Positions 45,069 to 54,139 of a stretch of DNA of 64,000 bases are shown here, piece after piece. The DNA comes from Pollutimonas sp963712655 (lineage in GTDB: Bacteria; Pseudomonadota; Gammaproteobacteria; Burkholderiales; Burkholderiaceae_B). The position numbers and the translations under genes were made by a program. Within the stretch, counting starts at the first letter, position 1; each line of letters opens with the position of its first letter. The DNA lies in assembly GCA_963712655.1 (NCBI GenBank), contig CAVQIT010000006.1:496001-560000 (forward strand), given 5' to 3'. The notes below the pieces were generated by a model. The model made no database searches and had not been told where the DNA came from. It saw nothing but the letters and a program-made list of their open reading frames with translations.

Positions 45069-46271
45069 ATGAAAAATCCCGACCATCACAGCCCTTCTTC
45101 CGACGCCCGCCGCCAGTTCATCAAGCTTTCGGGCCTGTTCACGGCCATGGGAGCGCTGCCCTTGCTGCAAATGCACAACACGGCCAGGGCCGCCGAACCC
45201 AACGCACCGGTAAAAATCGGCTATCTGGCAATCACCGATGCCACTCCCTTGCTGGTGGCCCATCACAACAAGCTCTTTGAAGCGCAAGGCCTGGAAGTCG
45301 AAAAGCCGCGTTTGTTCCGCAGTTGGGCGCAAATCGTGGAAGCCTTCCTGGCCGGCCAGGTCAACGTCGTTCATTTGTTGTCGCCGATGACCGTCTGGGC
45401 GCGCTATGGCAGCCAATCGCGCGCCAAAGTGGTGGCCTGGAATCACATGTCGGGCTCGGGCCTGACCGTGCAACACGACATCAACGACATTGCCGATCTG
45501 GGCGGCAAGACCGTCGCCATTCCGTTCTGGTATTCCCTGCATAACATCGTGCTGCAGCATCTGCTGCGCAGCAAAGGCCTCGAATCGATCAGCCAGGGCG
45601 ACCCCGGTCCCAAGCAGGTCAAGCTGGTCGTCATGTCGCCCTCCGATATGGTGCCCGCGCTGGCCAATAAGCAGATTGCCGGATACACCGTGGCCGAACC
45701 GTTCAACGCCTCGGCCGAGGTGCTGAAAGTCGGCAAGATACTGCGCTTTACCGGCGACGTCTGGAAGGACCACGCCTGCTGCGTGGTGCTGATGCACGAG
45801 CAAGACCTGGAGCAACGGCCCGAGTGGTCGCAGAAAGTGGTCAATGGCATCGTCCAGGCGCAGGCATGGATACAAGACCATCGCCAGGAAACCGCCCGCA
45901 TCCTGGCCAAAGACAATCCGCAGCGCTACACGCCCCACTCTTACGAAGCCCTGGCGCAAGTGCTGGTGCCAGAACTCATGGACACGGCCGGCTACGAGGC
46001 ATCAGGCGCCATCATCAATAAGACCTGGAAGGAAAAGCGCATAGACTTCCAGCCTTACCCGTTCCCAAGCTATACCGAGGAATTGATCAGAAAGCTTAAA
46101 AGCACGGTGGTGTCGGGCAGAAATGATTTCCTGCAGAAGCTGGATCCGGCCTTCGTGGCGCGGGACCTGGTGGACGACCGGTTTGTAAAGAAAGCCATTC
46201 TCGACAATGGCGGCATGTCCGTATTCGGCATGCCCGATTCGTTTACACGCCAGGAAACCATTACGCTTTAA
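45069..46271 (+). CDS. Tat-exported ABC solute-binding protein, NitT/TauT type
   Basis: A 400-residue periplasmic protein with a twin-arginine signal, SDARRQFIKLSGLFTAMG (Arg14-Arg15), ending near ARAAEP. The mature part is an NMT1/SsuA-like fold: VKIGYLAITDATPLLVAHHNKLFEAQGLEVE, LAGQVNVVHLLSPMTVWARYG, AGYTVAEPFNASAEV. Tat export implies folding, perhaps around a cofactor or metal, before secretion, which is unusual for this class. Ligand unknown; an aliphatic sulfonate, nitrile, aromatic acid or similar is possible. Confidence 0.9.
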   Translation: MKNPDHHSPSSDARRQFIKLSGLFTAMGALPLLQMHNTARAAEPNAPVKIGYLAITDATPLLVAHHNKLFEAQGLEVEKPRLFRSWAQIVEAFLAGQVNVVHLLSPMTVWARYGSQSRAKVVAWNHMSGSGLTVQHDINDIADLGGKTVAIPFWYSLHNIVLQHLLRSKGLESISQGDPGPKQVKLVVMSPSDMVPALANKQIAGYTVAEPFNASAEVLKVGKILRFTGDVWKDHACCVVLMHEQDLEQRPEWSQKVVNGIVQAQAWIQDHRQETARILAKDNPQRYTPHSYEALAQVLVPELMDTAGYEASGAIINKTWKEKRIDFQPYPFPSYTEELIRKLKSTVVSGRNDFLQKLDPAFVARDLVDDRFVKKAILDNGGMSVFGMPDSFTRQETITL

Positions 46272-46320
46272 AACCAAAGCCGCGGTTCGGATACGGCCCG
46301 CGGCGCTATCCGCCGACGCA

Positions 46321-47106
46321 ATGATTAAAACACCGAAGCACATCAGTTTGAACACGCGGCTGGCTTTCAGCCTGGGCGGCCTGCTTACGCTGATCGCACT
46401 GTGGGGGCTGGGTACGCACTGGCTTGAGGAAAGCATTTCCCTGGCAAGCCTGTTGAGCCCTCAAAAAACCTTCGAAAGCCTGTACGAGCTTCTGGTGCAA
46501 AACCAATTGACTTTGCATGCCCTGACCAGCCTGAAGCGAGTGCTGATCGGGCTGGGCCTGGCACTGGTGCTGGGCGTGCCGATAGGCCTTGCGGTCGGGA
46601 CATCGCGTGCACTGGAAAACTGCACTGGCAGCGCATTCCAATTCTTGCGCATGATTTCGCCTCTGTCCTGGATGCCGGTCGCCGTGATGGTGTTCGGCAT
46701 AGGCGACGCGCCTATCTATTTCTTGCTGACATTCGCCGCGGTTTGGCCGATTATCCTGAATACCGCGGCAGGCGTGCGCCAGCTCAATCCGAAATGGCTG
46801 ATGCTGGCCAAAAGCCTGAGCGCCACCCGCCGCGAAGTGTTGTTCAAGATAGTGATGCCTGGCATCCTGGGCCACATACTGACCGGGGTGCGCCTTGCGA
46901 TAGGCATCATATGGATCGTACTGGTGCCCTGCGAAATGCTCGGAGTCAGTTCCGGCCTGGGCTATTTCATTCTGGATACGCGCGACCGCCTGGCCTATTC
47001 CGAACTGATGGCGGTCATTGTGCTGATCGGCGCCCTGGGGTTTCTGCTGGATGGCCTGGCGCAAAAACTGTATCAATACTGGACGCATAGTCCGAATGCA
47101 TCATAG
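46321..47106 (+). CDS. ABC importer permease, NitT/TauT type
   Basis: A 261-residue membrane protein with six helices and the EAA loop (KSLSATRREVLFKIVMPGILGHILTGVRLAIG). Family is SsuC/TauC. ATG at 46321 is taken as start; an upstream in-frame reading from 46207 is not membrane-like. It ends the six-gene operon; the next 298 bases (47107-47404) up to the converging MFS gene hold no gene I can support. Confidence 0.9.
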   Translation: MIKTPKHISLNTRLAFSLGGLLTLIALWGLGTHWLEESISLASLLSPQKTFESLYELLVQNQLTLHALTSLKRVLIGLGLALVLGVPIGLAVGTSRALENCTGSAFQFLRMISPLSWMPVAVMVFGIGDAPIYFLLTFAAVWPIILNTAAGVRQLNPKWLMLAKSLSATRREVLFKIVMPGILGHILTGVRLAIGIIWIVLVPCEMLGVSSGLGYFILDTRDRLAYSELMAVIVLIGALGFLLDGLAQKLYQYWTHSPNAS

Positions 47107-47404
47107 CGCGCCGCCCCCGGTGCCGCATCGCGGGCGATCACAGCAGGAAGCGGCCTAATCCGAATGGCGCTTACTTGGCGCAGTTGTGCCAGTAGAGGCG
47201 ATGCCAAGAGGTTGACTGAGCAGCGGGAGTTTGGGTCTTTTGCTGACAGGGTTCATCTTGCCTGTGATCGCTTGAATCGTCTGCTGGCGAGGTTCGTACT
47301 GTTTGTGGGCGGTGTTCGTATTTCTCGTGCCGTCCGTCGGGCGATCGCATCGATATCCCCTGCTATGGCCGTGTCCACTGCAGCCCAAGTAAGCGCCATT
47401 CCCC

Positions 47405-48940
47405 CTAATCCGTGGATGGCAAGATACCGCCGCGGCTTGGCAAGGGTCGGCGCATAAGGCTGCCCACGATCCAGGCGGCCAGCAGCGCAAGGATTCCCGC
47501 CACGACAAAAACCAGGACAAAGCCATCGACCAATGCCTGCCTGACCAAAGGCTCGATGATGGACCGGATACCTTCCGGCGCCACCTCCAGCGCTCCCGGG
47601 AGATCGCCCGCCACGGCTCTGGACGTCAACTCCGCAAGCTGCCCCGACGATAATTGGTAGCCGCTCAATTGCGCACCGACAAGGCGCTGCGTGTGCGCGG
47701 ACAACAAACCGCCCAGCACTCCTATCGATAACACAATGGCCGAGAACCGCATGGTGGTGCTGATGCCCGAAGCCATGCCCGTGCGTTCGCGCGGCACGCA
47801 TGCCATGATGTTTTTCTGCGTGTCGCCATTGAGTATGCCGGCTCCGCTGCCGGTCACCGCCATCGCCAGGGCAAAGAAAACATGGCTGCCCGACCAGGCG
47901 GCCAGTCCGCAAAGTATATTGCCCGCGCCCACCACGGCCAGGCCCAGGCTCATGAGACAAGCCGGCGAATAACGCAAGGCCAGCCGCGCGCCCACTTTGG
48001 GAAACAGCACCATGGCAATGGCGAACGGCAGCATGGACAGCCCCGAGACGATGGTTGACGCGCCCACGCCGTTCTGGAAAAACAAAGGCAACAGCGTCAT
48101 CATTACCTGCGCAAACGCGGCATACGCAAACATGCCCAGCAAAGCGCCAATGAACCGGGGCTGGCGAAACAGCCAAAGATCAATCATGGGCCGTTTCTGC
48201 AAATGCTCCACCACCACGAACAACGCCATCAACAGCAGCCCAGCCACCAGGCGCGCGATGGTCGCCGTGGCTTGCCAGCCTATCTGGTTGGCGTCGATAA
48301 GCGCCCATATTATGCATAACAAGCTCGCGCCGAATACCAGGCTGCCCTGCGGGTCCAAGCGGGCGGCCTGAGGATCGCGGGAGGGCTCTATATAACGGAC
48401 CACCATGAAGGCCAGCACCAGGCCGATGGGAACATTCACATAGAAAATCCAGCGCCAGCCAAAAGCCGAAGCAACCAAACCGCCGAACGTGGGCGCCACG
48501 GTCATGGCGACGCCCATGCACCCACCCCAGAACGCCCATGCCCTGGCGCGTTCCGCCTCGCTGTGAAAACGGTGGCCAATGGCCGCCAGCGCCGAGGTCA
48601 GCAACAATGCCGCTCCGACACCTTTAATGGCTCGGGCAATATTCAGAAACGTGCTGTTGGGCGCCGCGCCGCAAGCGATGGAAGCGACAACGAACAAGGC
48701 CAGGCCAAACAGCAGTGTTCCCTTGCGCCCATACCGATCGGCGATGCTGCCGGCCGGCAGCAAGCAGCAGGCAAAGGCGAGCATGTATGCGCTGACCACC
48801 CATTCGATATCGACAAAAGTGGCATCGAGATCCCTGGCGATGCTGGGCAGTGAGACCGCCACGACATTCGTGTCCAGCATAATCAGCGAACAGACCGCCG
48901 AGGCCGTGATCAAAGTAAAAACCGGATTGTTATTGCTCAT
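47405..48940 (-). CDS. MFS multidrug exporter, DHA2/EmrB family
   Basis: A 511-residue protein with about 14 membrane helices. Motif A variant DRYGRKGTLLFGLALF, motif C-like GWRWIFYVNVPIGLVLAF and LDTNVVAVSLPSIARDL are typical of DHA2 exporters (EmrB/QacA). It is divergent from a LysR gene, which is a common pairing for efflux control. No membrane fusion protein partner is adjacent, so it may act alone. Confidence 0.9.
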   Translation of the reverse strand: MSNNNPVFTLITASAVCSLIMLDTNVVAVSLPSIARDLDATFVDIEWVVSAYMLAFACCLLPAGSIADRYGRKGTLLFGLALFVVASIACGAAPNSTFLNIARAIKGVGAALLLTSALAAIGHRFHSEAERARAWAFWGGCMGVAMTVAPTFGGLVASAFGWRWIFYVNVPIGLVLAFMVVRYIEPSRDPQAARLDPQGSLVFGASLLCIIWALIDANQIGWQATATIARLVAGLLLMALFVVVEHLQKRPMIDLWLFRQPRFIGALLGMFAYAAFAQVMMTLLPLFFQNGVGASTIVSGLSMLPFAIAMVLFPKVGARLALRYSPACLMSLGLAVVGAGNILCGLAAWSGSHVFFALAMAVTGSGAGILNGDTQKNIMACVPRERTGMASGISTTMRFSAIVLSIGVLGGLLSAHTQRLVGAQLSGYQLSSGQLAELTSRAVAGDLPGALEVAPEGIRSIIEPLVRQALVDGFVLVFVVAGILALLAAWIVGSLMRRPLPSRGGILPSTD

Positions 48941-49050
48941 GGAAGAACCGCTTGCGCTCGCAGGTGTATGACAAAAACAAAGGCCAGGCGTCGGTTTTGT
49001 CTTTTAATGCCTGTAATGCAACAACCGCCGCCCTCGTAATAGTGGATGAT

Positions 49051-49060
49051 ATAGCGCTAT
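49051..49060. promoter_or_regulatory. Palindrome in the MFS/LysR divergent region
   Basis: ATAGCGCTAT is a perfect 10-base palindrome about 55 bases before the LysR start and 110 before the MFS start. LysR proteins bind short two-fold sites of this type; assignment is by position. Just before the LysR ATG, GTTAGC at 49095-49100 and GCTAAC at 49106-49111 form a small hairpin whose loop carries the Shine-Dalgarno AGGAG. Confidence 0.45.
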
Positions 49061-49114
49061 GTCTATCCATGTATTAGCAATGGCAGGTATTATTGTTAGC
49101 CAGGAGCTAACACC

Positions 49115-50032
49115 ATGCTAGAGATCAGGCACTTCCGCTATTTTCTTGCTGTCGCCAAGCATGCTCATTTCACGCGCGCGGCGGAGCAACTGGGCATAGC
49201 CACGCCAACCCTGAGCCGGCAAATCCAGGACATGGAACGCATCATCGGCACACGCCTGTTCGACCGAAACCGGCGCTCGGTGACCCTGACCGCGGCAGGC
49301 CAGGCATTGCAATCAGAGGCGGAACAAGCCGTCGGCCAGTTCGAAGCGGCGCAGCGCAACGCGGTAAAGGCTGGCCGGGGCGAAACCGGGCATATCGAAA
49401 TGGCGTATGTTGCTTCAGCCGCGTATACAGGGCTGCTGCAGAAGCATGTGGCCATGTTCGCAAAAGAAAACCCATCCGTGACGTTGACGATTCAAGAGTT
49501 CCCCATGAAGGCGCTACCCGAAAGAATCCTGGGCGGACAGCTGGATCTGGGTTATATCCGTATGCCGATGGCTATCCCGGACGGCATCGAGGCAATCGCC
49601 TTTTCACCGGAGAAGTTCGTGCTGGCCATGCCGGCTGACTCCTGGCTATGCCGCCTTCCTGAAATCATGTCGCACAGGCTGGACAACGAAACCTTTATTC
49701 TTCCGGAACAAATCGCCGGCACACTGGATGTGGCCCGGCAAGGCGGGTTCACGCCCAAGCTGGGCGATCAACCCGGCAGCCTGGTCGCGGTCCTGACACT
49801 GGTCTCCATGGGCCAGGGCATTGCCGTCGTGCCGGAGTCTGTCGTCAACCATATCGCGTTGCCCAATGTCAGTTATCGTCATATCACCGATTGCGCGGAA
49901 ACATCGTATTTGGCCATGATCCATCGACGCTTCGAGAAAGCGCCAAGCGCCAGCCGCTATATTCAAAGAGTCAGGGAGCACGAGGGGCTTCAAAGAGTCA
50001 GGGAGCACGAGGGGCTTCAAAGAGTCAAGTAG
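49115..50032 (+). CDS. LysR-family regulator with repeated C-terminus
   Basis: A 305-residue protein: helix-turn-helix FRYFLAVAKHAHFTRAAEQLGIATPTLSRQIQDMERIIGTRLFDR, then a CatM/CbnR-like effector domain (HIEMAYVASAAYTGLLQKHV... LVSMGQGIAVVPES). The last 20 or so residues repeat RVREHEGLQ twice before RVK, produced by a 27-base tandem repeat. Normal LysR ends near RYIQ, so the tail is an addition. It is divergent from the MFS exporter, its likely target. Confidence 0.88.
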   Translation: MLEIRHFRYFLAVAKHAHFTRAAEQLGIATPTLSRQIQDMERIIGTRLFDRNRRSVTLTAAGQALQSEAEQAVGQFEAAQRNAVKAGRGETGHIEMAYVASAAYTGLLQKHVAMFAKENPSVTLTIQEFPMKALPERILGGQLDLGYIRMPMAIPDGIEAIAFSPEKFVLAMPADSWLCRLPEIMSHRLDNETFILPEQIAGTLDVARQGGFTPKLGDQPGSLVAVLTLVSMGQGIAVVPESVVNHIALPNVSYRHITDCAETSYLAMIHRRFEKAPSASRYIQRVREHEGLQRVREHEGLQRVK

Positions 50033-50098
50033 CACGATGGACTTAAAAACGATCAAATAGCACGACGAGCTTAAAAAGGATCAAGAAGCAGGGTGGGC
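49962..50098 (+). repeat. Tandem repeat, about five 27-28 base units
   Basis: Units 1 and 2 (49962-49988, 49989-50015) are identical, TTCAAAGAGTCAGGGAGCAC and onward; unit 3 (50016-50042) has four changes and includes the lysR stop; units 4 and 5 (50043-50070, 50071-50098) are 28 bases and more diverged. The gradient suggests stepwise growth from the left, which lengthened the coding sequence by in-frame 9-codon units. Confidence 0.9.
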
Positions 50099-50245
50099 AG
50101 GATCGGCAAAAACCGCCGGCCCTGCCGACATTGATTTAGTTAAGGAATATTAGTATTGTGCATGGTCGATGGCGGCGCTGTTTCGCTGACCTGTTCGATT
50201 CAATAAAAATAACGCCGAGATTTCGGCTTAAAGGAGGAGACCTAT

Positions 50246-51250
50246 ATGAAACTATTTCCATCAAATTTAAAAACGTTTTGCCCAGCCCTATGCGGCTTAC
50301 GCGGCCTGGCCGCAGCCGCGGGGTTGACCATGGCCATGGGGGCCCAGGCCGCGTATCCGGACAAGCCCATACAAGTCATCATTTCCTTTCCTCCGGCGGG
50401 CGCAACCGATGTCATGGCGCGCACGGTCGGACAACGGCTTGCCACCGAAATCGGGCAGTCGGTGGTGGTGGAAAACCGCCCAGGAGCCGGCGGCGCAATC
50501 GGCCTGGTGGGAGCGGCGCGCGCGGAACCAAATGGCTATACCTTATATCTGGCCGCCAGCACCAACCAGGCAATTGCCGCCTCGATCTACAAAAATCAGG
50601 CAGCCAGCCTGATCGACGACTTTATCCCCATAGGACTGATAGGCTTCGCGCCGCATGCACTGGTTGTGCCGGCGACGCTTCCTGTCAACAACGTTACCGA
50701 GCTGCTTGCGTATCTCAAGGCTACGCCCGATCAGTACAACTATGCCTCCCAAGGGGTGGGCACGCTTTCCCACCTCGAGTCGGAATTATTCGTAGCGCAG
50801 AACAAACTGAAAATGACGCATGTTCCTTATAAGGGCAGTGTCCAGGCTTTGCCCGATGTGGTCAGCGGCTCGTCAAGCATGATGTTCGATAGCATCACCG
50901 GATCCATGCCTTTGGTGAAAGGGAAGAAATTGAAATTTCTGGCGGTTGCCTCATCCGCCCGCGTCAGCCTGTTGCCAGACGTCCCGACATTGTCCGAAGC
51001 TGGCGTCAAGAATGTTGTCGCCGACAATCGCTTCGGCCTGTTCGCACCCAAAGGCACTCCCAAGGAAGCAATCGATGCCTTGTCCGCGGCGCTCAAACGC
51101 GCCGTCAACGATCCCGGCCTGAAGGCAACCATGGCGGCGCAAGGGGCGGAACTACACTATGCCTCGGGACCGGAACTTGGCAAGATAGTCGCCGACGAAC
51201 ACAAGTACTGGGGCAGCGTCGTCAAAGCGGCGAATGTCACCGCACAATAA
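50246..51250 (+). CDS. Orphan Bug/TctC-family periplasmic binding protein
   Basis: A 334-residue protein with a signal peptide (about 1-36, GLTMAMGAQAA) and Bug motifs YPDKPIQVIISFPPAGATDVMAR, VENRPGAGGAIGLVGAARAEPNGYTLYL and HVPYKGSVQALPDVVSGSSS. Strong ribosome site AAGGAGG lies nine bases before the ATG. No TctAB permease is near. The gap 50099-50245 before it carries its promoter. Substrate unknown. Confidence 0.9.
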   Translation: MKLFPSNLKTFCPALCGLRGLAAAAGLTMAMGAQAAYPDKPIQVIISFPPAGATDVMARTVGQRLATEIGQSVVVENRPGAGGAIGLVGAARAEPNGYTLYLAASTNQAIAASIYKNQAASLIDDFIPIGLIGFAPHALVVPATLPVNNVTELLAYLKATPDQYNYASQGVGTLSHLESELFVAQNKLKMTHVPYKGSVQALPDVVSGSSSMMFDSITGSMPLVKGKKLKFLAVASSARVSLLPDVPTLSEAGVKNVVADNRFGLFAPKGTPKEAIDALSAALKRAVNDPGLKATMAAQGAELHYASGPELGKIVADEHKYWGSVVKAANVTAQ

Positions 51251-51268
51251 GACGGATCCGCACTAAAG

Positions 51269-51299
51269 CCAGGCGCGGCGTTTGCAGCGCCGCGCCTGG
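51269..51299. terminator. Strong hairpin between Bug and znuD genes
   Basis: CCAGGCGCGGCG at 51269-51280 and CGCCGCGCCTGG at 51288-51299 form a perfect 12-base stem with a 7-base loop between two converging genes. Likely a bidirectional terminator, though without a T-run. Confidence 0.6.
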
Positions 51300-51303
51300 C
51301 CGC

Positions 51304-53409
51304 CTAGAAGCTGCCGCGCAAGCCCACCATCACCCCGCGCCCCGCCTCGGGCACAACATCGCGCAATACCGACGTGGCATAACGGATGGTTTGATTGGTC
51401 AGGTTCGTGCCGCGCAGATAGGCTTGCCACTGCGTGCCGCTCATCTTGAATCGGTAGACCGCATTCGCATCCAGACTGTAATACGCCGCGGTTTGCGTAT
51501 CGTTGTCCGGCTTGCGATGCTGTGCAAATGCGCGCGTCGCGCTCACGCCGGCTCCCCAGGGGCCGTGGTTGTAATCCAGACCGATACTCAGGCGCAAGGG
51601 AGGAATACGCGGCAGCGGTTCGCCAGTATCGCTATTGCGCGCATTGGTGTAATCGCCCGATAGATTCAAGTCCAGCGTGTGGCCTCCTTGCGCCAGTACG
51701 CGAAACCTGCCCTGGGCCTCGATACCGAAGAAATCGGCGGGCACAGCCCTGTATGTAGCTTCCGGCAAGGCATCGTCCGTATCCGCCGCGACCTCGTCCC
51801 CATCGTCATTGCGAAAGCGACCGGTATTGGCTTCAGACAGATAATTGGCAAAATGGCTGTAGAAGACCCCCACGCTGCCCGAATGCGGGCCGTCTTTGAA
51901 ACGCAGCGCCAAATCGGTCGAATAGGCGCGTTCTTTTTTCAAGGACCCATCGCCGACCAGATACTGGCCGGTTGCCTCGTGCGGTCCATTGGCATACAGC
52001 TCATAAAAGGTGGGGGCGCGTTCGGTATACGCGGCATTGGCCGCCAGCGACCAAATGCTCGTCAGCTTGTAGACGCCGCCCAGCGAAAAACTTTCCGAGG
52101 TGAAGTCGCGTTTTTCCGCAGCGGTAAAGCGTTGGTTGCCTCCGGCCGATGGCGACAGGCGCGTATAGTCGAGCCGCCCGCCCGCGCTCAGCTTGAAGCG
52201 ATCATTGACCGCCCATTCCTCCAGTGCGAACAGCGCGGCGGAATCGGTGCTGGTCGTCGGCACCAGCGCTTCCGAACCCAAAGCGGAAAACTTCGTGCTG
52301 CCGAACTGCACGCCAAGCGCGCCCTGAACCGGCCCGATATCGGCATGCCTGGCTTCCAGGCGGGCTTCATAGCCGCGATTCTTGAAAATCGTGCCGGTTT
52401 CGCCGTCGACAACTTCTTTATGTTGATAGTCAGTGTAGGCAAAACTGCCTTTGATGCTTTTGAACGGCCCTTCCAGGTCGCGGATTTCGCCGGCCAGGCC
52501 AAAACGCTCCTGGTGCATTTTCAGCCGCACGCTGTCTTCGGCTACCGATCCGTACTCGGAATCGTAGCCGCTGTAAGACAAGCCCGCATAGCCGCTGTCG
52601 CCCGTCCATGACATACCGACCGCGCCGCCGCTATCTTTGCCATCGCTATTTGGCAAGCGGTCGCGGGGTTGTTCGGCATCGGGTCCATCGGCGGCGCGCT
52701 GCCGCCTTGAATGCGCATAGCCGGGAATGCGCAGCTCGCTGGTTTTGCGTCCGAAGGCATCGACATGCAAAGCGAACTTGCCATTGCCCGCTTCCACTTG
52801 AACGGCGCCGTCGCGATCACTGTTCGCGCCGCCGTAATTACCCTGGACCTCGCCGTGCACGCCGTCAATGGGATCCATGGGGATGCGATTATCTATCGTA
52901 TTGACAACCCCGCCGATGGCATTGCCGCCATACATCAGCGCCGCCGGACCGCGCAGTATCTCGATGCGGCTGGTTGACAATGGATCTTGCGGCACCGCGT
53001 GATCGTACGATAGCGATGACGCATCCAGCGTGCCTATACCATTTTGCAGCAAGCGGATGCGATCGCCATCCATGCCGCGAATGACCGGGCGCCCCACCAT
53101 CGGGCCGTACGAGGTTGTCGCAACGCCCGGCAATCCATTCAAGGTTTCGCCCAATGTTGCCGAACGGCGCAAGTCCAGGGATTCGCCATTGAGAATAGTC
53201 GAAGGCGAAGCCAATGTATCGCTGCCCAAAGGGTTCCCGGTAGTCACGATGGGAGACAAGACGGCGGCATCGCCGGCGTCTGTTGCGGTTTGCGCCCGCA
53301 CAGGCTGCGATAGCGCCAAGGCCAACGCCAGCGGCGTCAAGGTAAAAAGCTTGCTGGCGTTGCGGTATGGCGAAGAGCGTGAAGAAAAACGGATGGGAGA
53401 GGTGTTCAT
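51304..53409 (-). CDS. znuD: ZnuD-like TonB-dependent zinc receptor
   Basis: A 701-residue outer-membrane receptor: signal (about 1-42), TonB box candidate DAAVLSPIVTTG, plug with RPVIRGMDGDRIRLLQNGIGTLDASSLSYDHAVPQDP and RIEILRGPAALMYGGNAIGGVVNTIDNRIP, which is the ZnuD-specific section, a His/Asp-rich loop, and a barrel ending GLRGSF. ZnuD imports zinc (and haem in Neisseria). A Zur-like palindrome and a small His/Cys-rich gene lie upstream in the same transcription unit, which supports zinc. Confidence 0.87.
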   Translation of the reverse strand: MNTSPIRFSSRSSPYRNASKLFTLTPLALALALSQPVRAQTATDAGDAAVLSPIVTTGNPLGSDTLASPSTILNGESLDLRRSATLGETLNGLPGVATTSYGPMVGRPVIRGMDGDRIRLLQNGIGTLDASSLSYDHAVPQDPLSTSRIEILRGPAALMYGGNAIGGVVNTIDNRIPMDPIDGVHGEVQGNYGGANSDRDGAVQVEAGNGKFALHVDAFGRKTSELRIPGYAHSRRQRAADGPDAEQPRDRLPNSDGKDSGGAVGMSWTGDSGYAGLSYSGYDSEYGSVAEDSVRLKMHQERFGLAGEIRDLEGPFKSIKGSFAYTDYQHKEVVDGETGTIFKNRGYEARLEARHADIGPVQGALGVQFGSTKFSALGSEALVPTTSTDSAALFALEEWAVNDRFKLSAGGRLDYTRLSPSAGGNQRFTAAEKRDFTSESFSLGGVYKLTSIWSLAANAAYTERAPTFYELYANGPHEATGQYLVGDGSLKKERAYSTDLALRFKDGPHSGSVGVFYSHFANYLSEANTGRFRNDDGDEVAADTDDALPEATYRAVPADFFGIEAQGRFRVLAQGGHTLDLNLSGDYTNARNSDTGEPLPRIPPLRLSIGLDYNHGPWGAGVSATRAFAQHRKPDNDTQTAAYYSLDANAVYRFKMSGTQWQAYLRGTNLTNQTIRYATSVLRDVVPEAGRGVMVGLRGSF

Positions 53410-53494
53410 ATGCCTGTTTGTTCAATTCAATGAAAGTCCGGCACCGCGCCAGCGAGCAAGCGCGGTGTCCAATAAAAATCCGATGGGAATGACT

Positions 53495-53866
53495 TTAGAC
53501 AAACAGCGGCGGCGCACGCTGCATGAACCAGCGCACAAGCGCCGTATCGATTGAACGGGCAGGAGAAAGAAAACAAACCAGACCAGCGCCGTCGCCATGC
53601 AGCGCCGGCACTGAAGGAAGCAGCACGGAATAAAGCGCATTCCATAAATCGCAGCTGCCGCAATGGCCCAACTGCTTATCGGGGCTTTGCTGGTGCGAGG
53701 GATCGCCCTGGCTGGCTGCCAAAGCGGCTTGGACATGGCCAAGGGCATGTTCGGTGGCGCCTATCGGCAAACTCAATAGAGAAGCCAGCAGCCACGCTAA
53801 CGCCAGGGCGTGGCAAAGCCCCATGGCGCGCGACAGAATGCGATGACTTCGATATTGAAAGAGCAT
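53495..53866 (-). CDS. Small His/Cys-rich secreted protein upstream of znuD (DUF2946-like)
   Basis: A 123-residue protein with an N-terminal hydrophobic segment (residues 17-32), a region with HALGHVQAAL and KQLGHCGSCDLWNAL, with possible metal-binding His and CxxC, and a C-terminal hydrophobic stretch. It resembles DUF2946-type proteins found with TonB receptors, though less clearly than the one at 40538-40960. It is 85 bases before znuD and behind the Zur-like site, so it is probably zinc-regulated. Exact role unknown. Confidence 0.65.
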   Translation of the reverse strand: MLFQYRSHRILSRAMGLCHALALAWLLASLLSLPIGATEHALGHVQAALAASQGDPSHQQSPDKQLGHCGSCDLWNALYSVLLPSVPALHGDGAGLVCFLSPARSIDTALVRWFMQRAPPLFV

Positions 53867-53887
53867 GACTGCAGTGCTTTTAATTAA

Positions 53888-53907
53888 TGTTATGTTATAT
53901 CATAACA
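53888..53907. promoter_or_regulatory. Zur-like operator
   Basis: TGTTATG-TTATAT-CATAACA has perfect 7-base arms and agrees with the general Zur consensus (GTTATA-type repeats around an AT-rich centre). It lies 21 bases before the start of the small gene that heads the znuD unit, so it would overlap that promoter. Confidence 0.7.
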
Positions 53908-54139
53908 AAAATAACAGGCATGCAAGGGTTCAGTACGGATCTCCGGCCGCGAGAAACAGCATGCTCGCGCAGCCCCGCCCTTGAATTTGCTTGATGTATT
54001 CCTTGCCGGCGCGGCTGGAAGACTGAGTTCTGCGTATCTTTTATGCCAACGTGGGCTTGACGCAACAATCGACAATCTATCTTTACCTGACAAGTTACGG
54101 TACAGTTCGTCATTTCTCAAATTGTAATGATAGGGCATC

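Noticed and set aside
47107..47404. Insertion-sequence remnant between permease and MFS genes
   Set aside because: No terminal repeats and no transposase-like reading could be supported.
49962..50098. CRISPR-like array
   Set aside because: Units are contiguous with no spacers, and they decay in one direction; it is a plain tandem repeat.
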